A stretch of 64,000 nucleotides of DNA from the NCBI GenBank assembly GCA_021397835.1, contig JAJFZO010000287.1:2482501-2546500 (forward strand). Direction: 5' to 3'. The notes below the pieces were generated by a model, which worked only from the letters and a program-made list of their open reading frames with translations, ran no database searches and had not been told where the DNA came from. A program made the position numbers and the translations under genes. Positions 1 through 13,399 of this stretch are shown here, piece after piece; position 1 is the first letter of the stretch, and each line of letters opens with the position of its first letter. The DNA comes from Moringa oleifera (taxonomy: Eukaryota; Streptophyta; Magnoliopsida; Brassicales; Moringaceae).

Positions 1-850
1 TTCCTTAGGATTAGCTTGGTACTGAGCATATAAGCATACACTAAATAAAATATCAGGTCTACTTGTCATTCAATACAATAGAAACCCAATCATTGCCCCA
101 TGTAAAGTAGTTTTTGCATCTTTTCCATTTTTATCCTAGCTCAATTTTGTTATTGTTCCTATAAAAATTCCATAATTTTTTTTCCTTTTTTTATACTAAA
201 GCATCTAAGTAAATATTTAGTGTGCTTGCTTTGGTTAACGTAGATTTCATCTTCTAGTTGTTTAATTTATAACCTAAGAAATAAGTTAAGCTAACCCATC
301 ATGCTCATTTCAAATTTTTATTGCATGCATTTAACAAAAGTATCATATAGACTTACTTTAGTAGCACCAAAGATTATAATATATACATATATTTATACTA
401 AAAGTAAGCCCTTTTCATTTCTTTCTACAAACAGTGTGTTATCTACTTTACTTATTTCAAAATTTTTAGATAAAAGAAAGCTACATAATCTATCATACCA
501 AGCTCTAAGAGCTTGTTTCAATCCATACAATGCTTTCTTAAGCTTGAACACTTTATGAGAAAACTCATGACTTTTAAATCCAAGAGGTTGCTCAACATTG
601 ACTTCTTCCATGATATATACATTGAGAAAAGCACTTTTTACATCAATTTAAAAAAGTTTGAAGTCCATGTGCGAGGCAAAAGTACAAAGCATTCTAATGC
701 TTTTTAATCTAGTAATAGGCATAAAGATTTCCTTATAATCTATGCCTTCTTCTTGATTATACCCTTCAGCCACTAATCTTGTTTTATTTCTCATAATATG
801 GTCATTCTCATCAACTTTATTCCTAAATATCCATTTAGTGCTAATTATCG
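1..850 (-). pseudogene. copia reverse transcriptase fragment
   Basis: The minus-strand frame at 393-611 encodes the hallmark copia RT segment KALYGLKQALRAWYDRL, preceded by VEQPLGF and followed by the 'VDNTLF' block. Near 40-110 a minus-strand reading resembles the 'SRPDILFSVC' block that follows RT. In the 5' part (about 650-850) homology is only recognisable by frame switching. This is the RNA-dependent DNA polymerase region of a dead polyprotein. The window start cuts the downstream RNase H. Confidence 0.85.
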
Positions 851-1049
851 ATTAGTCACCAGGTTAGGAATTAATTCCAAACTTGATTCCTCTCAAATTG
901 GTTTAATTCTTCTTGCATGGCTATCATCCAAAATTTATTCACTTCAACCTCTTCATATTTTAAGGTTTTATTTGAGCTACAAACACAATGTTACCATAAG
1001 CTTCCATATAACAAGATCTAATCCTTCTCCTTTAAGATGGACTAGTCAT

Positions 1050-2110
1050 GATTTATTCTATAGGATGATCTCTAGCTATTCTAAACATTCTCTAAATAGA
1101 TGATGATTTATGTCATTAGAAGTATCTTCTCTAACAACAATGGGTCTTTCTATGTCACATTCCTTAACTTCCTTAGAGATATTAAGTCTCATCACTTCCT
1201 TAGTAATCTCTGATAGTCCTTCATCAATCTCCTTATGTTGCTCTGAAGTCGTTATTCATTAAATACTACATGAATCATTTTCTCAACAATCATGAAGCTC
1301 TTATTATATATCCTATAGGCTTAATTTGCTAGTAGTGAAATATCTTTAAAAAATCCCTATACTGATCATAGAGTTAAATTTTCCTAGTTTGTCTTTTGTA
1401 TTTAGGATGAAACATTTACATCCAAGTACTCTAAAGTAGCTAATATTAGGGACTCTATCTTTTTGTAACTCATGTGGAATTTTTTTAGATCTTTGACTCT
1501 ATTCATAAACATAGCAAGTGGTATCCATCGCTTTTGCCCAAAAATATTGAGATAATTTGTTCTCATTTATAATAGTCTTAGCTATTTCTTGTATGGATCT
1601 ATTTTTCTTTTCTACCACTCTATTTTGTTAAGGTGTCGTAAAAGTGAAGAAATTGTGACTATACTCATATTCATCATAATATATTTCAAACATATCACTA
1701 TCAAATTCTCCTCTATGGTCACTTCTAACACTTATAATGGTGCTTCTTTTTAGATTTTATGCCTTCTTAGATACCGTAGCAAAAGTCTCCTAGGCATCAT
1801 CCTTATGAGCTAAAAATAACATCCACGTGAACCTAGAGTAATCATCAACTATGATAAATGCATAATATTTGCCTCTTAAACACTTAGTTTTAGATGGACT
1901 AATGTGTAATATTGAAGTAGTTTAGTTATGGATATATGCATTTTAGGTTTAAAAGAACTTTTAACTTGCTTTAGGAAGGCCATTTAATAATTCGATTCTA
2001 GATATTTTTGAAATTAAATCCATGCTAGTGTGACCTAATCTCCTATACCACAGCCAAGCATCATTGCTAGTGACAAGATATTTTTCATCTTTAAGAGGTG
2101 ATCTATCGAT
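1050..2110 (-). pseudogene. copia GAG-pre-integrase and integrase fragment
   Basis: Minus-strand translation near 1981-2050 gives the GAG-pre-integrase text GHTSMDLISKIS. Lower coordinates give integrase-core motifs: an 'HDNGGEF' box and a 'TTPQNRVVERKNR' block near 1600-1740, then 'LGCKCFILNTKDKLGKF' near 1385-1430, which lies just after the integrase core in plant copia. Stops and frameshifts interrupt the chain. In a live element this enzyme would insert the cDNA; here it is fossil. Confidence 0.8.
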
Positions 2111-2199
2111 ATGTATAGTGTGTACATTTGCATACCTCTCACCTACATATAAAGTTCATGAATTTTAGCATCCTCTATAATACATTTATCCTTCGCAGA

Positions 2200-2480
2200 C
2201 ATAACTTTATAACCCTTATCATGTAATTGACGAATACGAAGTAAGTCATGTTTCAATCCATCAACTAGCAATGCATTCTCAATTAAAGTGGAGTAAGGAT
2301 TACTTATGTTGCTAATTCCAATAATTTATCCTTGATAGTTTCTCGAAAGGTCACATATTCTCATTTCTTTCACATAAATGTCGAGAATTTTGTTGCATCT
2401 TCCGTCATATCCCTTGAGCATCCATTATCAAGGTATCACTTGTCCTTGACCTTCTCTTGTAGCTATAAAATAAAAAATTC
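2200..2480 (-). pseudogene. copia aspartic protease fragment
   Basis: The minus strand near 2420-2450 reads YLDNGCSRDMT, matching the copia protease active-site region (normally W-YLDSGCSRHMT, where the D belongs to the catalytic D-[ST]-G triplet). Here the triplet is D-N-G and the preceding Trp codon reads as a stop, so the enzyme is inactive. Downstream residues resemble 'VTFRETIKDK', in register with the family. Confidence 0.75.
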
Positions 2481-2559
2481 AAGTATTGGTTTTTGAAAAC
2501 CACTTTTTAATAAGTTTTTGTAGTTAGCATGTGCACCTTTTAGCACCTACATCACTTTA

Positions 2560-3110
2560 TTCAACCCCTCAAATGATACTTTGATGCAATATTGCTTACT
2601 TTGCAGCAATGGTACATCTAGATTTTTCTTGTAAAGATTTAGCTTTCACAAAGTAGTTCTTGTAGTATTTTTTAAATTTAGAAGGCCTATAGCCAAGTCT
2701 ATTCCTATCAAAGCTACATCTTTGATTACTAATAAACATCTCTAGAGCTTTTTGGCCTTTTGAGAATTTCTCAAGAAGTAACTTATGGTTGACTATTTCC
2801 TTCTTCAACTTAGCATTTTTATCAACTAGCCCTTGATCTAACATTTTATTTTTGTTCTTTTTCTACTTCCAATAATTATTTTTAAGATAGATATGTTTCT
2901 TCTTAAGTGATTTCAACCTACAGGTTTGTTTCTCTAACAATTCATACATGTTCTCATATGCATTTAATAAATCTTTACATGACATGTTGTGATCAAATAT
3001 AGAATTTGTTACTACTTTTTCTTCTTCATGGGCCATGAAGCACATGTTGGCAACTTCATGCTCACTTTTATTATCAGTGGAGTATCTATAACAATTCATA
3101 GATCGTTATT
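2560..3110 (-). pseudogene. copia gag C-terminal fragment
   Basis: Two minus-strand open segments (2863-3099 and 2596-2844) encode a 'DNKSEHEVANMCFMAHEEE' stretch, then a long Leu/Lys/Glu-rich coiled coil, then a basic region. This is the C-terminal half of the gag protein of many plant copia elements. The N-terminal half should lie above 3110 but is not found. The two segments are separated by about 20 bases and a frame change. Confidence 0.75.
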
Positions 3111-3540
3111 TATTTTATTTTATAGAAATTTTAAGTATCACCTTCATTGTTCTTTGGGTTTTAGTATGTGTTTTGATAAAAATAAAACTTAAAAAAAAAT
3201 ACCAACTTACGTCTATCTATATATACATAAGTCATGTGATTGGAGAACTATAAGGATATATTGTTAAAATTTTTGTAAAACAAAATAAATAATGATCTAC
3301 TATGTGCTTCATGTAAATGTACATTCCTAAATAGTATAGGACTACCTACCTTTAAAGTTTAGGAAGCACGAATATTTATGGATATATATACTTGTAGGAT
3401 CAACTCTTTGACATAAGAATGATCATAGCATCGATGTTTGCTTAAAATTATATTATGTTGATTTTGTAAAAAAACTATTTTATTAAGTTGTTAAATTGTT
3501 TGTCATTTCAAGGGGTTTTAAATTATAATTAATTTAGAAT
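3111..3540. other. unassigned junction between copia remnant and CACTA-1
   Basis: AT-rich, no ORF above noise, no LTR end and no CACTA terminal motif found. It could hold the eroded 5' terminal region of CACTA-1 or the lost gag start of the copia remnant. Confidence 0.4.
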
Positions 3541-3544
3541 AAAG

Positions 3545-6500
3545 AGAAACAAACACGAGTAAATTGATTTGTCAGTGGATGGACTTCAAGTCAATAAATA
3601 GACTTTTAAACCAAGATTTTTTAGATGGAATGGGATATTTTATTTAGTTTACTTATAGTCATCTAGAGTTTATAGATGAAGATAAAGTAAGGTGTCCATA
3701 TCACCGTAGAAAGTATCAAAATTGTCTTTATAAAAATGTTGAAATTGGTAGATATTATTTAGCTACATATGGCTTTATATTAGGATATTATGTTTAGAAA
3801 TCACCCTGGCGAAATTGATAAGAGTTACCATTATCGATCCCATGAATATTATATTAAAGAAGGATATGCCATTGTGCATGAATCTACTAATGCATATCAA
3901 ACAACGATCATGGATGCAACTAATCCTGAATTTAATCATAATCGCATAGAGGAATCCCCGAATCCAAATGTGAAATGATTTTGTGACATGTTAAATACTA
4001 CAAATTAGGAGCTGTGGGATGTATCAAAATCATTTTCAATTGTCTTTGGTGTCTCAAATACCAAATATAAAGTTTGAACATCATATTTTTGAACGGTGTT
4101 ATAACAATATTTCTCAATTAATCAAAGAGATGATGTTGAGCAATAATGTCATGACTGAGAATTTTACCAGTGCAAAAAAAAAAATCAATACAAGTATGGG
4201 GTTATGTATTGAAAAAAATTTATTATTATAATAATAGGTGCAGGATATATTAGGGTGAGGATAGTAAACTAAGTATTTACAAGTTTTCACAATCATTCTT
4301 GGTATAAGAGATGAAGATGAGGATCTGATAAATGAAAAACACATGTTTCATACAAGAAGATGTATTATTTTTCTCTCAGTCCATGGTTATAAAGATTACA
4401 TGCATTGCCATTGCTAAGAACGTGAAATGACATGCAAAACATAAGGTTAAAGATAATGCAATGCATCATTATTCAAACTCTTTTGCTTAGATATATTTTA
4501 ATCAATCTCATCCATCTTTCACAATTGAATGTAAAAATGTAAGATTAGGTTTGAGCATTGATGAGTTTCAATCATATAATCAGTCAAGGCAATAATATTC
4601 TTCATGGCCAGTCATAGTCATACCATGTAATTTACCACCTCGGATTTGTATGAAAGAGGGATATATATATGTTCTTTATTGTGATTGTTCTCAATCTGAC
4701 AAATTCAAAGATAAATTAAATGTCTATTTATAGTCTTTCATAGTAAAGTTGCAAATGTTGTGGGAGGTTGGGGTGTCAACATACAATGTCCCTTACAAAT
4801 AAAATTTTGTAATAGGAGCTGCTCTTATGTGGACAATTAGTTATTTTCCTTCCTATTCGATGCTATTTAGGTAGAGTGTAGTAGGAAGATTAGCTTGTCC
4901 TCGCCATAAGAAAGATTTTGATACATTTACTCCTTCAAATGGATATAAATAATCATGATTTGATAATCACCATCAGTTCTTAGTTAAAGATCATCAATTT
5001 AGATGGAATAAACCCCATTCTTTAAGAATAAAACGATGAGTGGAGTAGTTTCTCCTGTTGAGTCTGGGTATAAATTGCTAAATGAGATAGACCAAATGGG
5101 ATTGATAAAGATAACAAAAGTTGGATATGATCAGATAAATGGTCTAATTTTTAAACTATGTGGTTAGAGAAAAAGAGGCATATTTTAGGATCTACCTTAT
5201 TGGAGCACCAACCAAACGTAACATAACCTTGATGTTTTGCATATAAAGAAAAATGTTCTTGATAATATGTATCAATGCAATCTTGAATGTCAGAAAAAAA
5301 AAAAAGATAAAAGATAATGCAAAGTTGAAGGAAGACTTAAGGGCATTTTGTTAATGGCTTGAGTTAACACAAAATGTAACAACTAAAAAATACCTTCAAA
5401 CTTGTTACACACTTGACAAGGCAAGGAAAAATGTATTGTATAAGTGGATGAAGAATTTTAATTAAATTTCCTGATAAATATGCATTTTGACTAGTTGTAT
5501 GAATGTGAGAAAACATAAGTTGTGTGGGATAAAGAGGCTATGATTGTCATGTTTTATGCAAAGATTACTATCTATTGCATTTTGTGAGCTATTACCTTCA
5601 AATATGTGGTATGCATTGATAAAGTTAAGTCTCTTTTTCAAATAGCTAACATCAACTACCATTCAAGGTGAAGATATCAGACAGCTTGAGAACAAGATCC
5701 CAGTAATTCTTTGTAAGCTCAAACATATATTCTTACTAAGCTTCTTTGACTCAATGAAGCATTTATCGATTCACTTGCTTGTGAAGCAAAAATAGTGGGT
5801 TTAATGCCATATCGATCGATTTATCCATTTGAGAGGTACAAATTATATTTCCATAATTAATTCATTATTTCCATAAGAATAGATTAATTTATCTTATTAA
5901 TCCCAATTGTCATTATAGGTACCTTTGAAAATTAGAAAATAATGTCAAAAATAAAAACAAAAGTTAAAGGTTCAATATGCAGTTCATATCTGCTTGAAAA
6001 AACACTATCATTTGCTTGCACTGCTTCGAGTCACATGTCAACTTATGACACCAAAAAGTGTCACGGTATGATGCTAATGATTATGAGTTGAAAGAGCTTG
6101 AAAGGTATCTATATTTTAACATCTCGATCAGACATTTAGAAGAAAGAAATCAATATATTTAATAGAAGATGAATATCGAGCATCTCAAACATACATTTTA
6201 TTCAACTACCTAAAAATGAAACCTTTCATAAAGTACATATTTCATAATTCAACCATAACCATTTGTTTAATCATGTACACACAAGGATCTCTTATAGTAC
6301 TCACTTTTGTTAAACTAATGGTTTACAAGATTTATATTTCTCAATTATAGAAACATCATCCATATGTAACTGATCTTGAGATTGACACTCATCTAGAGCT
6401 TTAAGTTACAAATTGGTTTAACCAATATATGAGTATTGATGCCCTAAATCTTAATGTTTAAATATCTTTGGTAAATGTAGTCACATGACTCACTTTATAT

Positions 6501-6960
6501 ATATATACACATATAAGTGCATGACCCACTAAATTACATTTCCAACAAGTTCATCAGGGATGTTGCAAAAGGTTCATTGAGATCTGTAAAGTCATACCTA
6601 CTGTGTCAATTGATATAAATTTCATACTGAAAAACATGATTTGAATAAAGCTATAATGAATAGCGGAGTCTACATTAAGGAGTCCGATTATAATGCATAT
6701 GAAAATGACTATTATGGTAAATAAATAAAGGTGTTAGAGCTGGAATTTTCTACCAACTAAGTGAACCATATTATGCCAGTGTGAGTGGTTTAATCCAACA
6801 CCAAATATCGATATTAAAGTTCATAAAGCATGTAATCTAGTGAATGTCAACTATACGAAAAGATTAAATAGGTATCAGCCATTTGTTGTGTTGTAGAAGC
6901 AGTTAAGGTTTATTAACGTCTCTTATCTAAGCTCAAGACACAACAAACATGATTTATGGG
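3545..6960 (+). pseudogene. TNP2-type CACTA transposase, degenerate
   Basis: Plus-strand translation, with many frame switches, follows a plant TNP2 from end to end. The N-terminal transposase-associated zinc region is near 3580-3720 ('GKVRCP'-like followed by HRRK). The frame 3790-3978 ends in 'EESPNPNVK'. The frame 4019-4231 holds YQNHFQLSLVSQIPNIK and 'ERCYNNISQLIKEMM'. Next come the 'HPSFTIECKNVRLGLS' block near 4510-4560, 'SSWPVIV' and 'NLPPRICMKEGY' near 4600-4660, 'GAALMWTIS-FPSYSM' near 4810-4870, and the 'HNLDVLHIKKNVLDN' block near 5220-5270. A DUF4218-like region follows (QLENKIPVILCKLKHIF near 5690-5740), then a DUF4216-like C-terminus (CEWFNPTPN near 6780-6810). Stops and indels show it is inactive. 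In a live element it binds subterminal repeats and excises the transposon. Confidence 0.85.
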
Positions 6961-9900
6961 CTGTGCAAAATAAAAGTTAAGTTTGTTGTCAAACTTCTAG
7001 AATCTAGTTTCATATCTAGATCAACCCAAGTTACACTTTTTCAAGATGATGAGATAGATATTTATCAGATTAAAACTAATGCAAAGATCCTTTCTCTTTA
7101 AATGATTTACATGTAACATTTATAGATATTGATAATGAGAAGGAAGACATATCAGATAAGTCAAACTTGAAAAGAAATTCAAATAAGAAAGAGGAAGAGG
7201 AAGACTTTGAAAATGATCATTAGTTGATTTCTTTTGTATGTCCTATTTGAATTATACTGACTAATTTATTCAATTATAAGTAATAATTGAATTATTTATT
7301 GTACCTTGCACTATTTGTGTATTCTATTGTGTTTTCAATATGAATTATTTATTCTATTATATTTTCAGCATGAATTTTAAAGGGTTTAAATTCTTTTTTC
7401 AAGGAAGACTATTAAATTGTTTATAAATTTTTTTGTTTTATGCTAAATTATGCATAATAACTTTGTAAATATAATTAGATTAGAGAACATTGATGACAAG
7501 GCGAGCCTCTAAGGAGACATTACGGCATTGATAGTCCACAAACATCTCCATCTTTGTACATATCAAATAAGGAAGAGGTCAGGGCTGCACCGAAGGCTAC
7601 ATAGCAGCATCTACACCAGGTGGTTTCACTAGTGCTTTAGACTCTCCCAGAGTTACTCCTACAAGGATGTCTACCTCTCAATGTTTACAAAGTACAAATT
7701 GATAACAAATTCATATAGCTAATGACACGTGGATCTTCATAATTGTTTTCTTAATGTATTTGTAATATTTTAACTCTCACTCGCATACCATGGTTTTAGG
7801 CACAAGGGGTCATAAATACATTGATATCTCTTTAAATATGTAAACTATGCACTTGATACTTACTAAAAATTGCCATGTATAAGTCATATGAATTCTAAAA
7901 GACTGTTGTTAATACTTAAAGGTGTTCTATCCATGATATGAATTACAAAAGTTGTAAGGAGTGAAATGAAATTTTGGGAGGACTAAAAGACAATAAGATA
8001 AAGTAAGATGCTTAGTGGATGCATAAAAGTAAGGCAGCTAGTCAATTTATCAATACTTTAGATGAGCCAAAAGACAATAACTATCTCACCATTCTCCTTT
8101 CTCAAAAAATTAAAAAAAAAAAAACTTTACAGATTAAATAAAACCTCTCTAGCTACACTTCTCTTACATGAAATTAAGGAGAAAGAAAGACAAGAAAAGA
8201 GGAGAACGAAGGAATGAAGAGCTAGACCAGCAAATTAACAACATGAGTTAGAGTGATTCGAATTAACTTGGAGGTAAGTATAATAAGATAGAAGTTTATG
8301 ATTATTTTTTATTCTCTTCTCTTGTGTGATTAATTGATCTATATCATGAGTGAAACTACGATTCCCAAGCTATGTATGAAGAGTAAGGTTAGGAATTGTT
8401 GAAGAACATAAGAGTGCTCTCCTTTTAGGGCAATAAATGGAGACACAATTTTGGTGAGTTTTGAGTTTGAATTTGGAAAAACATAAAACATAAAATTTGT
8501 AGCTAAGAAGCTAAATTAAATGAATAAAAAACAACTTTTTTAAACGAAAAGAATTAGAAGAATTATGGCTTGATTACTAATGCTAAAAATAAGGGATATG
8601 CTGCAAAAAATGAAATTTAGTAAGGTGTTAACTTGATTAGGTATGAAGAGCAAATTTAGTTTACATATGAATGATTAATTTCAGTGTATGGAATATGACG
8701 TGATAAATTAGTTGTGTATGAAAAATAAGTAAACTTGAGCATAAGAATGAGAACTAAATAGAGTAAAGTGTAATGAAGTTAGGAAAACAAGAATTCAACT
8801 TGGGCTCATCTATCATGCATGATTATGCTTGCAAATTTCATAATAGTATATCTTATATACTTTACGACAATTACAAAGTGAGGAAAGATAAAGAGGAGGA
8901 AATGTACATGGAGGCTAAAACTTTTAAAGCTACAAGAGATAAGCATAAACAAGTTATATGGTTAAATGTGTAAATGGAGGTTGTATATTTAAGTTATGAA
9001 ATGGATTGACAACTTGAATTTTTATTTGAACATTTAAAAATGAGTTACATTTTCTGGATGAGCACTTGCATAAATGAATAAAAATGAGGTAATCAAGTTG
9101 TAACATAATTGATAAGCTATGCAATTTCATATATGACACAAGATACTCCATTGACAAGGGTCGATGACACAAAATGATTTTCTTTAGACATGAGCCAATG
9201 ATACAAAAAATATATAGATATAATTATGATCTTAATGATCAATATGTTCAAATGGAATTTTAAAGCATTCACTTAACTCGTTGGCCATAACATAAAAGAA
9301 AAATGAAATTGCATATCACTTGCATATGTTTATCTATACTTGATCTTTGATAGGTAAGGTACATGTTTAGTAATGACTTGTGGCTTGGATGATATGCTTG
9401 ACATGATTTATTATTATTATACGTTCATACTCACGAAGCTATGACTCATCAAATCACAAAAAAAAATTAAATTAGTGAAGCGGTAAAGTGAAAACCTTAA
9501 CAAACCTTAAAAACCATATAGAGCACTGGTCGACGGCTTATCCTCTTATATGCCCTCTCCTTTTGAGCACTTTTGTACACTTAGTACTAGTGAAAAGTTT
9601 GTATTTATGTATATGTAATGAGAGGATCAAGATATGTGATGTAAAAGAAAACTTCCAAGGTTTTTGTAGATACTTGTAAAATGCATGAATGTTGACCTCT
9701 TTCATATGCAGTATGGTTTGAAGGCCACATGTTTACGGTATTTATATAAGTAAAAAAAGATGGTCATCTATAGCAATTTGACATGATATGGCATTATATG
9801 ATGTGATAGAGGCCATGTATATATAAAAGTAAAATAAATTCTTTTTAGTATTTGATTTTGTTTATTGTCTTTCTTAGTAAGATGAGCCATCAAATAAATA

Positions 9901-10460
9901 ATTTATTAAGATTTATATGATCTTTCAGGAGAAGATTGATCTATATAGGCATATGTGGAAAATGATTACTCAAAAACAATAGATTTCTACTTTGAACAAT
10001 TTAAGGTATGGGTATTTACAAATACAAAATATACCATATTTACTTATCATTTATTCTTATAGAAACATTTTGTATGAAATAAGGTAATCGATATCATGAT
10101 AAAGGACATCTATGAGGCTAAGGTCATTGAGTCAATATGCCGTGTTTATGTATATTTATTAGTATAAGACAAAAAACAATCCTAAATTTGTTCCCTAATA
10201 AATATGAGATCAATGACAACAAGAGCGAAACCACCCGAAGTGCAAAGAAAAATGTGAAATGACCTCTAAAAATTGTTGAAACAAAACAAGTGTTTCCAAG
10301 CTAGGTCTCTTTCGATAAGACAGAGGTTCTCGTCCTCTACCCACGCATGTTTTATACTTGATACGATATTTAATTTTTTGATATAATTTTGAATGAAAAC
10401 GGTATACTATCTTATTAATATTTATTTATTATATTTTTATTTACAAACAAAGGAGTTTAA
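6961..10460 (+). other. CACTA-1 region between TNP2 and second-ORF exons
   Basis: Up to about 7230 the sequence still looks coding-derived (acidic Asp/Glu/Lys-rich). At 7480-7700 a short plus-strand stretch (Ser/Thr/Pro-rich, 'TPGGFTSALDSPRVTPT') may be the start of the second CACTA ORF. From about 7760 to 9900 I see only AT-rich DNA with small unrelated ORFs; purine-rich sequence near 8160-8280 hints at an LTR-like or UTR-like insert, but I could not define ends. At 10080-10330 weak coding-like sequence precedes the tandem exons. Confidence 0.4.
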
Positions 10461-10469
10461 TAGGAATCT

Positions 10470-11816
10470 AACTCTTATAGAGCTTTTTAGATGGATTGAT
10501 ATCAAGAATCCAATCCTGATCGATTCATCGATGAGCACTCCAAATAAGTACGTGTAAGTTTGTCCTTTTTAACAATTAAAAAATCATCTTAATTATATTT
10601 CTTATTTCATTCAGTTTAGGTAGTGAATTGTGTAACATAAATTCTTTTCTTATAGGATCATATTCACGAATTAGATGTTTTTACTTCTTAGTTAATAAGA
10701 GGGATCTTTCAAGAATTTGTGATAGAATCTGTGATATAGTACACTCAGGTCTACTATGAGACAGTAAATGGATAAAAGAAGCATTGAACGTAAAAATTTG
10801 AATCTCAAGAGTTGGCATATTATTCATATGGTAGCTTTAATAGTGGATGATCTATCAACAATGTAGCTATAATAAATATGCATTCTTGGATAGAGATATC
10901 GAATGAAAAAGTAAAGGTTGTGGAAGAGCATTTATAGCAGGACCGTAAAGAGGGAGAGAGAGATAAAGCTTTTTAGATGGACTCATGAGGGAAAGAGAGA
11001 TAGAGCTTTTTAGATGGACTCAGACCAAGAAGTCCAATCCTGATCAATTCATTGATGAGCACTCCAAATAAGTACATGTAGTTTGTTCTTTTCAGCATTT
11101 AAAAAGTCATCTTAATTATATTTCTTATTTGACTCACTTTAGGTAGCGAATTGCTTAACATAAATTCTTTTCTTGAAGGATCATATTCATGAGTTAGATG
11201 CTTTTGCTTCTTAGCCCATAAGATGGATCTTTCAAGAAATTTGTGACAAAGTACACTTAGGTCAACTACGACATAGTAGATGGAGAAAAGAAGTATTGAA
11301 TGTACAAATTTGAATCTCAAGAGTTGGCATATTATTCATATGGTAGCTCTAATAGTGGATGATCTATCAACAATGTAGCTATAATAGATATGCATTCTTG
11401 GTTAGAGAAATTGAATGAAAAAGTAAAGATTGTGGAAGAGTATTTATAGCAGGAACATAAAGAAGAAGAAAGAGATAAAGTTTTTCAGATGGACTTATAC
11501 TCAGAAGTCCAATCTTGAATCAATTCATTAATGAGCAGTCCAAATAAGCATACATAGTTTATTTTATTCAGCATTTAAAAAACCATCTTAATTATATTTC
11601 TTATTTGACTTTGTTTAGGTAGCGAATTGCTTAACATAAATTCTTTTCTTATAGGATTGTATTCGCGAGTTTGATGTTTTTTGTTTCTTAGCCTACAAAA
11701 GGGATCTTTCAAGAATTTTGTGATAGAGTACTCTCAGATCTACTACAAGATAGTAAATGGAAAAAAGAAGGATTGAATGTACGAATTTAAATCTAAAGAG
11801 TTGGCACATTATTCAG
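10470..11816 (+). repeat. tandem ~476-bp array of CACTA second-ORF exons (first three units)
   Basis: The landmark GAGCACTCC occurs at about 10533 and 11057, with the variant GAGCAGTCC at 11533. Spacings are 524 and 476 bp, the first unit carrying a ~50-bp extra piece (10945-10990). Each unit holds an exon-like piece reading 'ELFRWT-T-KSNPDQFIDEHSK', an AT-rich intron-like spacer, and a second piece reading 'VYYETV-GEKKH-MYEFESQELAYYSYGSSNSG', then 'HSWLE-NEKVKVVEE'. This resembles the C-terminal exons of the plant transposase Ptta/En_Spm-type ORF2 of CACTA elements ('ELFRATHTRKDG..FVDE' and 'GGEKKRRIYGFGSQ' blocks), duplicated in tandem. Every unit has stops. The array continues at 18229 after CACTA-2. 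Confidence 0.7.
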
Positions 11817-11819
11817 ATG
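11817..11819. other. 3-bp target-site duplication of CACTA-2 (left copy)
   Basis: ATG here and ATG at 18229-18231 flank CACTA-2. The empty site, read from other units of the array, is 'TTATTCA-ATG-GTAGC', so the duplication is supported by an internal paralogue. Confidence 0.7.
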
Positions 11820-11859
11820 TACAACAACCAAACATGCTTTTAATGATGGTTAAAAAAAG

Positions 11860-12400
11860 TTAAAGATGACAGTTGCCAAAGTGTCGTCTATGTAAGCGAT
11901 GAGAAAAAGCTTTTTAAAATAGATGACGGTTACAAAAACTTCATCGAATATAACTTTTAATGAGGATTGTTATACCATTAGACCTAACATTAGATGACGA
12001 TTCTAAGTAAAATGACCATCTAATATTAGGTTGTATAAGATAAGGGTTATGAATACTATCGTCATATGATACCCATTACATTAAATGAGGTTATAAATAG
12101 AACTCTCATCTAATACCCAACACATTAGATGACGGTTATTTACAGAACTATCATCTAATATTCCATTGCATTATATGACAATTCTTTATAGAACTGTCAT
12201 CTAATATCACATTACATTAGATGACAGCTCTTTACATAATGTTATCTAATATCCCATTACATTAGATGATAGTTCTTTACACAACCGCCATTTAATATCC
12301 CATTACATTAAATGATGGTTGTAAATTCAACCATTATCTAATACCCATTACTTTATATGACGGTTTTATTTGCAACCATCATCTAATGTTGTCATTTTTT
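11860..12400. repeat. CACTA-2 subterminal repeat tract (left end)
   Basis: About a dozen inverted and direct copies of a motif near ATTAGATGACGGTT and its complement AACCGTCATCTAAT, separated by 'CCCATTACATT' spacers. Such arrays are the binding sites of CACTA transposase proteins in characterised elements. Copies differ at CpG positions, consistent with decay. Confidence 0.8.
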
Positions 12401-13390
12401 AAAAAAAAAATTGTTTTTATTGTTATAGACCAATATTTATATTTTTAAAATACTTTAAAAATACATTATAAATTCTAAATTCATAAATTACAATTATTAT
12501 AATTATAATGACACTATAATTATTTATTTTACCTATAAAATCATATAAATAATCTAAAATTTTATATATAAATTACACTTTAAAACATCATTAATACATC
12601 AAATTCAATCCTAAAATATTTCAGTTGTCATAACAATAACAATTATACTTCATATATATCAAGATGCACCATCAAACCTCATTTCAACATAACACCACAT
12701 TCAACACAATACACTTCAATTTGCATACCAACGATACACTATTCCAACACATCAATGCCAAATTCAACACAACACACTTCAATTTGCGTACCAATAATAC
12801 ACTACTCTAATACACATCAACACCTTCACTCCTTTAACATTATATAGTGCAATAATAATATACTAAATTACATTTAAATATACAACAATACCTTCACTTC
12901 TTCATAGGACAACTATGATATACCAAATCACACTCCAATATATACACCAACACATTCACTCATTAACTTTATAGTGCAATAATAATACACCAATTAAATA
13001 ACACTTCAATACTCTCTTAATAATTAATGTATCAAAATATTGTCATTCAAGGTATTCATTCAATGACTCAAATTAATACTAATAAAATTTAATTACGCGA
13101 ATATACAATATGTTATCATATACGAAATTCATCGAATAACCAATTTTTACATAATGAGTGCGAAAGTATGTTTAATATGTTCTAATCTTCGAAAGAAAGC
13201 ATTCTCACAATTCGCCTCCTATTGCATCGCTCAAATAACACCATGTGAAGTCACGATATTTTTTCCTCAATTAATCTATTTCTGCTTCAGTGTACATGGC
13301 TTTATCATTCAACTGCATTTATAAAAACACATAAATAAATTCACATGTTATTAATAACAAACACATTAACTAATCAAACAATTATTAAAA
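12400..13390. repeat. AT-rich spacer with degenerate minisatellite inside CACTA-2
   Basis: No coding potential. From 12660 to 13010 there are loose tandem repeats of a 60-90-bp unit built from 'CACTTCAATTTGC-TACCAATAATACAC' and 'ACCTTCACTCCTT-AAC-TTATAGTGCAATAATAATA'. They lie between the subterminal tract and the protease remnant. Confidence 0.55.
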
Positions 13391-13399
13391 CAACTTACT

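Larger units (their letters stand above)
1..3110 (-). mobile_element. Ty1/copia retrotransposon remnant (gag-pol, decayed)
   Basis: Read on the minus strand, this stretch gives, in copia order from high to low coordinates, a gag coiled-coil end, an aspartic protease, a GAG-pre-integrase motif, integrase and reverse transcriptase. Each part has frameshifts and stops, so no polyprotein is possible. The RT runs off the window start, so RNase H and the 3' LTR lie outside. No 5' LTR is visible above 3110, so the element is truncated there or disrupted by neighbouring DNA. The domain order and the gag type (an acidic 'CFMAHEEE' stretch followed by Lys/Glu/Leu-rich coiled coil) are those of plant copia elements; the exact lineage is not determined. 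It could itself be inserted in the 5' end of the CACTA element that follows. Confidence 0.88.
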